Part shown: one piece after another, positions 33,511-42,510 of the stretch
How the letters are laid out: every line of letters starts with the position of its first letter
Numbering within the stretch: the stretch's first letter is position 1
Source: Flavobacterium okayamense
Lineage (GTDB): Bacteria > Bacteroidota > Bacteroidia > Flavobacteriales > Flavobacteriaceae
NCBI RefSeq assembly: GCF_019702945.1
Contig: NZ_AP024749.1
Location: forward strand, 1,550,001-1,614,000
Reading direction: 5' to 3'
DNA: 64,000 bases
Translations under genes and position numbers: made by a program
Notes under the pieces: model-generated
What the model was told of the DNA's origin: nothing
The model's database searches: none
What the model saw: the letters and a program-made list of their open reading frames with translations, nothing else

Positions 33511-35100
33511 TTACAGGGTATGAATATTGAAAGAATTTGAGAATATTTCAAAATCAGCTAGTAATTTATGTATTAATGTCTCACTATCAATATGTAAGCA
33601 AACTTCAGAAAAATTTAATTTTCGTTCTTGTAAGGATTGATTCGGGAAAAGTTGATTTTGTAATTCTATAATTTGATTTAATTCTTCATTATGTTTTCTC
33701 TTTTCAGCTTTTAATAAACGCTTTTCTAATTTATCTAAACCTTTTTTCTGTTTAGTCTCTTGTGCGTTAACCGCTCCTATAAAAGACTTATCTGTTTGAT
33801 TAGCAATTTTTCTTAAGTCTTTAAATTGATCTGTTAAAAATTCTTTCTGTTTCGAAAAGTCAAACGAGATAGTTGAAAGCTCATTTGTTTTATTTTTAAT
33901 TAAAGTGTTTTGTTCTGAAAATAAATCACTCCAATTTAAGTTTAGTTTAATCCTTTTCTTTTCTTGTTTTTCAGAAACTATTAAAACAGAGTTTCTTAGT
34001 TGAAGGATTGGAAAGGGTATTTGATTTTTTTGAAACATTGTTTTTAGTTCTAGCCAATAAGCGATTTCACCACCACCACCTATGTAAGCTAGGTTTGGCA
34101 AGATTACTTCTTGGTATAATGGACGTAAAATTACATTTGGACTAAAACGTTCAGGATAATTTTCTAGTTCTACTAATATTTCTTGCTCTGTAAATTGTAA
34201 AGGAGTGTTATTTATTTTATAAAGTTTGTCTTCAAAAACGATACGTTCACGCAAGGTATCTGTAATGTAAAATAGATTTATTTCCCTTGGATTAACTTGA
34301 ATTTTATAGTCTTCTAGAAGTTTTGATGTTTCTAAAACCTTTAAATGATTTTCTCTATTAACCAATTCATCTTTAATGTATGGGGAAAATATTTTTTTTA
34401 ATTGAGAATCATCACCGTCTATTATCACAAGTCCGAATTCTTTAAATAATTCATTAACTAAAAACCGAGTAGCTTCTGCTAAATTCTCATGTTCTAAATA
34501 AGCATTTTTAAAAAGATTTTTTATAAACTGTGCTTTTTCTCCTAAATTTAAATGTTTTGAATACTCTTCAAAAACTTTATCTAAACCTTCAGTGGATAAT
34601 CTGCCTACAGGTCCTGTCGATTCTTTGTCCCAACTTACTTTTTTTTCTTCAAAATTAAAATGATTAATCTCTTCAAAATCATGGTCTTCAGTAGCCATCC
34701 AATAAACCGGAACAAAATTGTAATTAGGATATTTAGTTGAAAGTTCTTTAGCTAATTTAATTGTGGTTACAATTTTATAGATAAAGTAAATAGGACCAGT
34801 AAATAGATTTAATTGATGTCCAGTAGTAACGGTAAATGTTTTTTCTGAATCTAGTAATTCTATATTTTTTTTTGTTGCTTCAGAAATTTCACTATTTAAG
34901 TATTGATTTTTTAACTGAGTTACTAAAACTTCTCTGTTATTTAAAGGAAAATTTTGTTTTTCTTCAATTTGAAATTTGAAATTTTCAATGGTTGGAAACC
35001 TATTGTAAAGCGATTGTATTTTTTTTTCTTGATTTAAATAATCTACAATTAATTTTGAAAAATATCCTGAATTTTGAAAAGTAATACAGTCGCTTGGCAT
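33511..35100 (-). CDS. bshC: Bacillithiol synthase BshC (cysteine-adding enzyme)
   Basis: The 529-residue protein matches BshC: YFSKLIVDYLNQ at the start, TGHQLNLFTGPIYFIYKIVTTIKLA, VPVYWMATEDHDFEEINHF, the PNLAYIGGGGEIAYWLELK motif and a coiled coil near 410-470. It adds cysteine to glucosaminyl-malate in the last step of bacillithiol synthesis, so this organism should use bacillithiol as its low-molecular thiol. bshA and bshB are not in the window. It lies 62 bases downstream of a DUF6263 lipoprotein gene on the same strand. Confidence 0.95.
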   Translation of the reverse strand: MPSDCITFQNSGYFSKLIVDYLNQEKKIQSLYNRFPTIENFKFQIEEKQNFPLNNREVLVTQLKNQYLNSEISEATKKNIELLDSEKTFTVTTGHQLNLFTGPIYFIYKIVTTIKLAKELSTKYPNYNFVPVYWMATEDHDFEEINHFNFEEKKVSWDKESTGPVGRLSTEGLDKVFEEYSKHLNLGEKAQFIKNLFKNAYLEHENLAEATRFLVNELFKEFGLVIIDGDDSQLKKIFSPYIKDELVNRENHLKVLETSKLLEDYKIQVNPREINLFYITDTLRERIVFEDKLYKINNTPLQFTEQEILVELENYPERFSPNVILRPLYQEVILPNLAYIGGGGEIAYWLELKTMFQKNQIPFPILQLRNSVLIVSEKQEKKRIKLNLNWSDLFSEQNTLIKNKTNELSTISFDFSKQKEFLTDQFKDLRKIANQTDKSFIGAVNAQETKQKKGLDKLEKRLLKAEKRKHNEELNQIIELQNQLFPNQSLQERKLNFSEVCLHIDSETLIHKLLADFEIFSNSFNIHTL

Positions 35101-35162
35101 ACAATTTTATTTTTTGCTAAAATACAAATTAAAAAAATGTATCCTCAAATTTTAATAAATCC

Positions 35163-36062
35163 TTAATAACCTATAACAGTTATTTTAGTATAAATTTTGA
35201 CAGGTGATTTAATTACAGAACTAGAACCATAATTTATAGGAGTTTCTGTATAACCTTTTAAATTTTGATATATAGTAGCTTCTTTTAACCATCCAGTTTT
35301 TGGGATAATTTTATAAGCTCCCTCCGTGGTTCCATTCAATGTAATAGGATTTACATTGTCTTCTTTTGAAATTGTATTAATATTACCATCAAAAGTAATG
35401 ATAGCATATTTGCTTTTATGTTTTTTTAAAGTCATTTCAGTACTACTTTTAAGCGACAATTCGTTATTTGTTAAGAGGTTGTTGCTTTTCCATTTGTCTT
35501 TTAAAGCAACCTCCTTTTTTGGATAAAAATTATTTCCAAAAAGCTGCATGTTTTTAAAAGCCTCTTCGCCATAATATTGTTTTAAATTAACCAAGATTGA
35601 TTGTTTTTGTGGTTCTGAAATATTGGGAAGATTATCAAAAACTTTGGAAAATATATTCTCAAATTTTGCAACTCTTAGTACTTCACCATTTTTTGCAACT
35701 TCCATTGTGAAATCTTTATTCATCATGTTTTTAAAAATTTTATTAAAAACATTAGTAGTGTCGTTATCGGTAGTACTAAAGATTATTGTCTGTGCAGGAT
35801 TATCAATTTTTAAATAAATTGAAATTAATTGTGCCCTCAAAATCATACTAGAATCTGTCTTTTTGACTACTTTATATAAAATTTCAAATGCATTTCGAGT
35901 TCTTATATCTACTTCTTGCCCATTTATTTCTTGTTCGATATCCATATCAACAATAGTTTTTTGTCGATACGTTTTTCCATTAGTCAAGTTAAGTTCGTAA
36001 GAATATTTTTCTTTACAAGAAGTAAAAAAAATGACGCTCAGTATTAAAATTTTTAATTTCAT
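35163..36062 (-). CDS. DUF6263-like lipoprotein
   Basis: The 299 residues open with a lipoprotein signal (MKLKILILSVIFFTSC). The mature part has YELNLTNGKTYRQKTIVDMDIEQEINGQEVDIRTR and later strands resembling DUF6263, a Bacteroidota envelope family of unknown role. It is one base from the stop of the type IX substrate gene upstream, so the two are co-transcribed. A contribution to handling that substrate is possible but unproven. Confidence 0.7.
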   Translation of the reverse strand: MKLKILILSVIFFTSCKEKYSYELNLTNGKTYRQKTIVDMDIEQEINGQEVDIRTRNAFEILYKVVKKTDSSMILRAQLISIYLKIDNPAQTIIFSTTDNDTTNVFNKIFKNMMNKDFTMEVAKNGEVLRVAKFENIFSKVFDNLPNISEPQKQSILVNLKQYYGEEAFKNMQLFGNNFYPKKEVALKDKWKSNNLLTNNELSLKSSTEMTLKKHKSKYAIITFDGNINTISKEDNVNPITLNGTTEGAYKIIPKTGWLKEATIYQNLKGYTETPINYGSSSVIKSPVKIYTKITVIGY

Positions 36063-36063
36063 A

Positions 36064-39000
36064 TTATCTTTTTAAGCTAAAATGCCCTTTAAATTCTTTT
36101 CCATTTTCTCTTATAACTACAAACCAGTAATCGTTTGAGGGTAATGGTTCTCCTAGATAAGTTCCATCCCAACCCTCAGACAATGAACTTAGTTGTTTTA
36201 AGAACTTTCCGTATCTATCAAAAATTTTAATAGTTAGGTTTGGTTCATTTTTAGAAAACTTGATTCTCCAAGCATCATTAAAACCATCTCCATTAGGTGT
36301 GAAAAATTTTGGATACATAAGTAAATAGATGTCTTCAGAAGCTATTCCACAACCATTTTTATCTCTTACATAAATAGTGTACTCACCATTTGGAAGGTTA
36401 CTAAATAAATTACTTTCCTGGAAATCAATTCCATTTAACGAATATTCATAATCACCAGCACCTGAAACATTAATTTGAATGTAGTTTTCATTTTCAGTCC
36501 AATCATCTGATTGAATTGAATATATAGTGGCAATATTTGAATTTACTACATTAAAAGTATAGGATGAACTACATGTTACCGAGCCATGATTTTGATTAAT
36601 TACAACATTGTAATTTCCTGGTTGCGAAACAGAAATTGAACTTGTTGTTTCACCAGTCGACCATAAATAAGAGTCATAACCACTATTAGCACTGATTATA
36701 ATTGAACTTCCTTCGCAAATAGGCATTGTATCATTAATATTTGCTTTAGGTTTTTCTACAAGTGTAAGAGTTAGTTCTACAATTTGATAACAAGTATTTG
36801 GCGATTCAATTCTAACATAAAATGTATTGATACCTAAAACTATATCATAGTTAAAATAGTTGTTTATAAGATCAGAAGATAATTGGTTTTCTGCTCCATT
36901 TAAAGAATTGTAATATGTATAGATGTTTCCAGTCGAGTTCAATAAATTTGATTCGTAAACGCTTAGGTCGACATTTTCAAAACTATTATTCTGCTCGTCA
37001 CAAATTATTTCAGAATAATTATTGGCATTTAAAGTATTTATTAATTGAATAGTTATGGCTAAACGGTTAATACTCTCGCAATTGTTTAAAGTTTGAGTTG
37101 CGTAATATGTAGTTCCATCAGTTAATAAAGTCGAATTGTTTAAAGGAATTGTACTATTAATACTATCATACCATAAGATATTTGAACCATTAATTAAAAT
37201 TGAGTTTAATGTTGCGTTTTCTGTGCTACAAAAACTTTGTGTTGTTTGAATTGTTGTTGGAGTAGGCGTATTATGTATAGTAATTGATACTGGAATTCTA
37301 TCGCTCTCACAACCATTAATAGTTTGTGTCGCATAATAATTTGTTCCGTCAATTAAAACTGTATTATTTGGCAAAATGTTTCCGTTTGTTTGAGCATCGT
37401 ACCAAGTTATATTTTGTCCAGTTATTGTTATATCATTTAATGTGGCATTGTCATGATAACAGAATTCTTGTGGTGAGTTTAGAGTTGGATTTGCAACAGA
37501 ACTAATTATTATATTTTGAGTTTGTGTTGTAGTATTTCCATTTCCATCATTATAAATCCATGTAATGGTGTGATTTCCAGAAGTTGAATAAGTTAAAGGA
37601 TCAGTTGTTGTTGCACTAATACTACCCGAACAATTATCAGTTGCTGTAGGAAAAGTAGAAATAACAGTGTTGCAATCACCATTAATACTTGGAAGGTTTT
37701 GAATATCTGGAATTGGAGCTAAATTGTCTCCAACAACTACATTAAGGATTATTGTATTGTCACAACCACCAGTTCCAGTTATTTCACAAGAATATTGCCC
37801 ACTATTTGAAGTTGTAGCATTAAGAATTGTTGGGTTTTGATCGGTTGAAGTAAACCCATTAGGTCCTGTCCATAAATAATTAGTCCCTCCTGAGGCTGAT
37901 AATTCTAAATTATTTCCTATGCAAGGATTTACTGCAGAAGCTTGTGGAGATGAGAGGCAATCTTGGAATTTTGCTAAGTACGTATTATATATTCCTCCTA
38001 AACTGTTAAAAGTTGGATTTTCTTGATGTGATCCAATCGATGAAATACCAATAGTGCTATCAGTATTGCCGAGCAAGTATATAAAATCATTATTGTCAAT
38101 TGATATTTTATTATTCACTTTGTCAGCGCCATTGTATCCTTCAGAATAATTTCCCCCGAAATAAGTGCCCCATACTCTTTGTCCATTTTCATTTAGTTTT
38201 ATTGTATAAGAATCGGAATATTCTGGATTTTCCTTGTATGCTCCGAGCGTTGAAATACCACTTGTTTGTGAAGTGCATCCATGAAAGAATATATTTTCAC
38301 TAGAATTAACAGCAATATCCTGAATTATTTCACCAAAATATGTTCCCCAAATAAGATTTTGATTAATTATGTCGAATTTTGCTATGAAAGAACTGTTTCC
38401 ATAATTAAGAGGTAAGTGCTGAAAGCTTTCATTAAACGTACCAATACTATTGAGATTGTTTGGGTTATTTGTTACTCCAATTATATATAGATAATTATTT
38501 TTTAAAATAGATTTGTTTATATTACAAAATGTTAAGCCATTGAAATAGCTCCCCCAAATTTTATTACCATCTGGGCTAAATTTAGCTATCAAACCCGAAT
38601 TGTATCCAATTAAATTTTCATTATAACTACCATTAGTACTTATGTTTTCAGAACTTCTTGTGAAACCTGTAACATAGATATTACCATCGTTACCTAAGTT
38701 AATACTTTTTATTTCGTCATTTTGATTCCCCCCAAAATATGTTCCCCAAATTCTATTTCCAAAAGTGTCAAATTTTACAATAAATCCATCGCTGTCTAAA
38801 TATCCAGGAGCATGATTTTCTTGATAACTATTCTGCGTAGCAATATTTTCTAGACTATTAGCTTTACCAACCATATAAATATTGTTTTGATTATCAAAAC
38901 ATACATCAAAAGCACGGTCAGAACTATTTCCACCATAATAAGTTCCCCATTCTCTTAATCCTAAAGAATTCAATTTTACTAAATAAGCGTTGTCATAATA

Positions 39001-40131
39001 ACCAGAATGTTGTGGTTGGTGGCTGTTTGGAGTTGTTACATCATTCACATTACTGCCAACATATCCTCCGAATAAAATATTAAAATTAGAATCTACATTT
39101 AAAAATTTTGGTACAACACAATAATAAGTTCCCCAAATTCTTTGCCCATTTGTGTTAAATTTTACAATAAACCCATTACCATTATAATATGTATAAGAAG
39201 AGGAGGTGAAAGACCCTTGTGTAGCAATATTATCAGTACTTCCAGTAGAACCTGAAATATAAACATTATTAAAATTGTCATTACAAATGTCGGTAGAATA
39301 ATCCCCTCCATTTCCTGAGTAATATGTTCCCCACAATCTTATTGGAATAGGATCTATTAGAATAGTATTATTACATAAATTCAAATCTCCTTTTAATCCG
39401 TAAACATTATTTTTTATTTTTTTATATTTAATTTTTATTTCTTCTTTTTCATTCTTGTTTTCAATCCAACTTAAAGGAATAGTTTCTTCCATTTCTCCAA
39501 ATTTGACTTTCATTCTGATTTTATTGTCTATAAGTTTGGTTTTGGCTCCTTTAAATTTTAGTTTAATGTCTGATACCTTACCGCCCGGTCTTACAATAAA
39601 ATTATATTCAACAACTTTTGTGGAGTCTTTGGGTATAAAGAATACCACATCTATTTTGTTATAAATATTTTGATAGGTTATTTTTTGGTATTTATGAACT
39701 TCAGTTATTCCTTCAGGTGCATGGGTAACATTATAATAATTTTCATAATCGCTAGATTTTTCTTCAGCAATTATTTTTGAGTCTTGATTAGCATTTACAA
39801 AGTCAACATCAATTCTATGAAAATTATATTCTAATGAGTGTTCAGGAAAATTATTTGATTCTGTATTTGAATCTCTATTAATTCCATAAAACTCTTTATC
39901 TTTTTTTGTTAATGGAACTTTTTTAGTTTCATATATATCATAAGAAAACCCTTTTTCTCTTATTTGTACATTAAGACCAGAAGTGTTTAAAAGGTATTTT
40001 ACTTCTTTGTTTTCTTTTAAGTTTTGATCAACAATTTGCCCTTTGTTTTCAATGAAACCAATACTTTTATTGTTTTGGGCAATAAAGTTTATAGTTTGAA
40101 ATAAAAAAAAGAATAAAAAAAGTCTTTTCAT
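36064..40131 (-). CDS. Type IX secretion substrate with SBBP propeller and CHU_C tail
   Basis: The 1355-residue protein has a signal peptide (1-19, ends INFIAQ). A DUF7948-type N-terminal region (about 22-265; IGFIENKGQIVDQN) follows. Next is a propeller of SBBP repeats (about 268-745; recurrent WGTYYGGN...D...N...NIYxxG). Then come Ig-like (745-825), HYR-like (830-905) and two related Ig-like modules (910-1065). The C-terminus (about 1270-1355; FTPNGDGFNDAWRI...IFDRYGKFLKQL...W.G.YLGEPLPSNDYWFVV) is the gliding-motility-associated, type B sorting domain for type IX secretion. It should be a cell-surface or secreted adhesin-like protein. Confidence 0.93.
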   Translation of the reverse strand: MKRLFLFFFLFQTINFIAQNNKSIGFIENKGQIVDQNLKENKEVKYLLNTSGLNVQIREKGFSYDIYETKKVPLTKKDKEFYGINRDSNTESNNFPEHSLEYNFHRIDVDFVNANQDSKIIAEEKSSDYENYYNVTHAPEGITEVHKYQKITYQNIYNKIDVVFFIPKDSTKVVEYNFIVRPGGKVSDIKLKFKGAKTKLIDNKIRMKVKFGEMEETIPLSWIENKNEKEEIKIKYKKIKNNVYGLKGDLNLCNNTILIDPIPIRLWGTYYSGNGGDYSTDICNDNFNNVYISGSTGSTDNIATQGSFTSSSYTYYNGNGFIVKFNTNGQRIWGTYYCVVPKFLNVDSNFNILFGGYVGSNVNDVTTPNSHQPQHSGYYDNAYLVKLNSLGLREWGTYYGGNSSDRAFDVCFDNQNNIYMVGKANSLENIATQNSYQENHAPGYLDSDGFIVKFDTFGNRIWGTYFGGNQNDEIKSINLGNDGNIYVTGFTRSSENISTNGSYNENLIGYNSGLIAKFSPDGNKIWGSYFNGLTFCNINKSILKNNYLYIIGVTNNPNNLNSIGTFNESFQHLPLNYGNSSFIAKFDIINQNLIWGTYFGEIIQDIAVNSSENIFFHGCTSQTSGISTLGAYKENPEYSDSYTIKLNENGQRVWGTYFGGNYSEGYNGADKVNNKISIDNNDFIYLLGNTDSTIGISSIGSHQENPTFNSLGGIYNTYLAKFQDCLSSPQASAVNPCIGNNLELSASGGTNYLWTGPNGFTSTDQNPTILNATTSNSGQYSCEITGTGGCDNTIILNVVVGDNLAPIPDIQNLPSINGDCNTVISTFPTATDNCSGSISATTTDPLTYSTSGNHTITWIYNDGNGNTTTQTQNIIISSVANPTLNSPQEFCYHDNATLNDITITGQNITWYDAQTNGNILPNNTVLIDGTNYYATQTINGCESDRIPVSITIHNTPTPTTIQTTQSFCSTENATLNSILINGSNILWYDSINSTIPLNNSTLLTDGTTYYATQTLNNCESINRLAITIQLINTLNANNYSEIICDEQNNSFENVDLSVYESNLLNSTGNIYTYYNSLNGAENQLSSDLINNYFNYDIVLGINTFYVRIESPNTCYQIVELTLTLVEKPKANINDTMPICEGSSIIISANSGYDSYLWSTGETTSSISVSQPGNYNVVINQNHGSVTCSSSYTFNVVNSNIATIYSIQSDDWTENENYIQINVSGAGDYEYSLNGIDFQESNLFSNLPNGEYTIYVRDKNGCGIASEDIYLLMYPKFFTPNGDGFNDAWRIKFSKNEPNLTIKIFDRYGKFLKQLSSLSEGWDGTYLGEPLPSNDYWFVVIRENGKEFKGHFSLKR

Positions 40132-40148
40132 ATTTAAAAAATTTTTCG

Positions 40149-40156
40149 CAAAAATA
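40149..40156 (-). promoter_or_regulatory. Type IX substrate promoter -7 element
   Basis: caaaaata reads TATTTTTG on minus; the leader to the ATG at 40131 is about 12 bases. Confidence 0.5.
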
Positions 40157-40228
40157 TAAACTTTAAAGCATTATCCGTTATTTAGTTAAAACAATTAATT
40201 AAAACTTTACATTTGTAAAATTTTTGAT

Positions 40229-42418
40229 TTGAAAAACATCCTTCTCATAACGCCACCTTTTACCCAACTGAATACGCCGTATCCAGCAACTGCTTATTTA
40301 AAAGGATTTTTAAATACCAAAAGTGTTCCTTCCTTTCAAATGGATTTAGGAATTGAAGTTATCTTAGAATTGTTTTCAAAAAAAGGGTTACAAGAGATTT
40401 TCGATTTTGTCACATCGAGCGGAGTCGAGATGTCTGAAAACTCACAAAGAATTTATTCTTTGCAATCTGATTATGTAAAAACAATAGACTCGATAATTGC
40501 TTTTCTTCAAGGAAAAAATCCTTCATTAGCTCGCCAAATATGTAGTGGTAATTTCCTGCCTGAAGCATCTCGTTTTGCTCAATTAGATGATATGGAATGG
40601 GCTTTTGGAAATATGGGAATGCAAGATAAAGCGAAGCATTTAGCAACTTTGTATCTTGAAGATTTATCCGATTTTATAGTAGAATGTGTTGATGAAAATT
40701 TTGGTTTCAGTCGTTATGCTGAACGTTTAGGTAGAAGTGCGAATTCTTTTGACGGATTATATAAAGTTTTAAATAGTAAACCAACATATATTGATGAATT
40801 AGCTCTTTCAATATTAAAAAGTAGAGTTAAAGAAACTCAACCAAAACTCATTTGTTTTTCGGTTCCTTTTCCAGGAAATTTATATAGTGCGTTTCGTTGT
40901 GCACAGTTTCTAAAAAATAATTTTCCAGAAATTAAAGTGGCAATGGGAGGTGGTTTCCCTAATACGGAATTACGTGATTTAAAAGACGAAAGAGTTTTTG
41001 AATTCTTTGATTTTATTACTTTAGATGATGGCGAATTACCTGTTGAACTTCTTTACAATTTTGTATGTTCAAGCGGAGTCGATAACTCATTAAAAAGAAC
41101 ATTTCTTTTACAAAATAATCAAGTAATTTATAAAAACAACTCGACTTTGAATGATTACAAGCAAAGTCAAGTTGGTACACCAGATTATTCTGATTTGTTA
41201 TTGGATAAATATATTTCCGTAATTGAAGTAGCAAATCCTATGCACAGTTTGTGGAGCGACGGTCGTTGGAATAAACTTACCATGGCGCATGGTTGCTATT
41301 GGGGAAAATGTACGTTTTGCGATATTTCGTTAGATTATATTAAGGTTTACGAACCCATTCATGCTAAGATTTTAGTCGATAGAATGGAGGAAATAATAGC
41401 GCAAACTGGTGAAACCGGATTTCATTTTGTAGATGAAGCAGCACCACCAGCGTTAATGCGCGAATTAGCTTTGGAAATTTTACGTCGAAATTTAGTTGTG
41501 ACTTGGTGGACAAACATTCGTTTTGAAAAAAGCTTTACACGAGATTTGTGTTTTTTATTGAAAGAATCAGGTTGTATTGCAGTTTCGGGTGGTTTAGAAG
41601 TAGCTTCCGATAGATTATTAGAGCTCATTAAAAAAGGAGTTACTATTGAGCAAGTTGCACAAGTTACTCGAAATTTTACTGAAAGTGGCATTATGGTCCA
41701 TGCCTATTTAATGTACGGTTATCCTACGCAAACTATTCAAGAAACAGTAGATAGTTTAGAAATGGTGCGTCAAATGTTTGAACTTGGTATTTTACAAAGT
41801 GGATTTTGGCACCAATTTGCCATGACAGCTCATAGTCCAGTTGGGTTAAATCCGGAAGAATTTGGTGTAGTTCCCGATCTAAAAGAGATTTCGTTTGCTA
41901 ATAATGATGTTGAATTCAAAGATAAAACCGGAATTAATCATGATAAATTCAGTTTCGGATTGAAGAAATCACTCTTTAATTATATGCATGGAGTTTGTTT
42001 TGATTATGATTTGCAAGATTGGTTCGATTTTAAAATTCCACGGACAAAAATTCACCCTGATTATATTCAAGAATGTATTTCTAAAGAAGAAGATTTCAAA
42101 ATAAGACAAAATGCTAGATTACTTTTTTTAGGTGAATTACCAAGAGTTATATACACTCAAAAACAGAAAAAAGGAAAAGTTTTTGAAAATATAATAATGT
42201 ATTTTGAAACCAAAAGCAGCTCATTTTCGCTAACTTTAGAAAAAGAAAAAGGTGAGTGGTTGATTGAGCAACTTAAAAACATTCATATAACTTCAGATCA
42301 TAAAATAACTCTTGCTGTTTGGAAAAATAGCTTCGATGAAATTTTTGGTGATTTTGAATTATTTTGGCATTCAAAAAATATTCAAAAAATAAAACAAAAT
42401 TCATTACTTGTGTTGTAG
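40229..42418 (+). CDS. B12-binding domain radical SAM protein with CX4CX2C motif
   Basis: Translation probably starts at TTG (40229): KNILLITPPFTQLNTPYPATAYL is the conserved N-terminus of these proteins and no ATG fits. The 729 residues have an N-terminal cobalamin-binding-like fold (about 1-290; the second part FCSVPFPGNLY...KVAMGGGFPN...DDGELPVELL). A radical SAM barrel follows (about 345-600) with the cluster motif HGCYWGKCTFCDIS, i.e. C-x4-C-x2-C rather than C-x3-C-x2-C, and FHFVDEAAPPALM downstream. The C-terminal domain is unknown. The reaction is unknown: methylation or other cobalamin-assisted radical chemistry. Two palindromic repeats lie within its coding sequence. Confidence 0.85.
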   Translation: MKNILLITPPFTQLNTPYPATAYLKGFLNTKSVPSFQMDLGIEVILELFSKKGLQEIFDFVTSSGVEMSENSQRIYSLQSDYVKTIDSIIAFLQGKNPSLARQICSGNFLPEASRFAQLDDMEWAFGNMGMQDKAKHLATLYLEDLSDFIVECVDENFGFSRYAERLGRSANSFDGLYKVLNSKPTYIDELALSILKSRVKETQPKLICFSVPFPGNLYSAFRCAQFLKNNFPEIKVAMGGGFPNTELRDLKDERVFEFFDFITLDDGELPVELLYNFVCSSGVDNSLKRTFLLQNNQVIYKNNSTLNDYKQSQVGTPDYSDLLLDKYISVIEVANPMHSLWSDGRWNKLTMAHGCYWGKCTFCDISLDYIKVYEPIHAKILVDRMEEIIAQTGETGFHFVDEAAPPALMRELALEILRRNLVVTWWTNIRFEKSFTRDLCFLLKESGCIAVSGGLEVASDRLLELIKKGVTIEQVAQVTRNFTESGIMVHAYLMYGYPTQTIQETVDSLEMVRQMFELGILQSGFWHQFAMTAHSPVGLNPEEFGVVPDLKEISFANNDVEFKDKTGINHDKFSFGLKKSLFNYMHGVCFDYDLQDWFDFKIPRTKIHPDYIQECISKEEDFKIRQNARLLFLGELPRVIYTQKQKKGKVFENIIMYFETKSSSFSLTLEKEKGEWLIEQLKNIHITSDHKITLAVWKNSFDEIFGDFELFWHSKNIQKIKQNSLLVL
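40412..40433. repeat. Palindromic element copy 1 inside radical SAM gene
   Basis: acatcgagcggagtcgagat contains TCGA arms around gcggag with partly complementary flanks (aca/tgt). It encodes TSSGVEM. The core agcggagtcga is shared with 41071-41081. Confidence 0.65.
41068..41087. repeat. Palindromic element copy 2 inside radical SAM gene
   Basis: gttcaagcggagtcgataac shares the 11-base core agcggagtcga with copy 1 in the same reading frame, encoding CSSGVDN, with gtt/aac flanks. Confidence 0.65.
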
Positions 42419-42510
42419 TCAATGTAAAAAAAACAATAATTTAATGAAAACGTTGTGTTTTTTTAATGAAATTAAGAAAATATAGCTATATTTAGTAGTC
42501 AATAAATTAT

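Noticed and set aside
40144-40157. ttcgcaaaaatata as a regulator operator upstream of the type IX substrate
   Set aside because: The match is explained by the TATTTTTG -7 element on minus followed by a common gcg; no second copy or palindrome is present.
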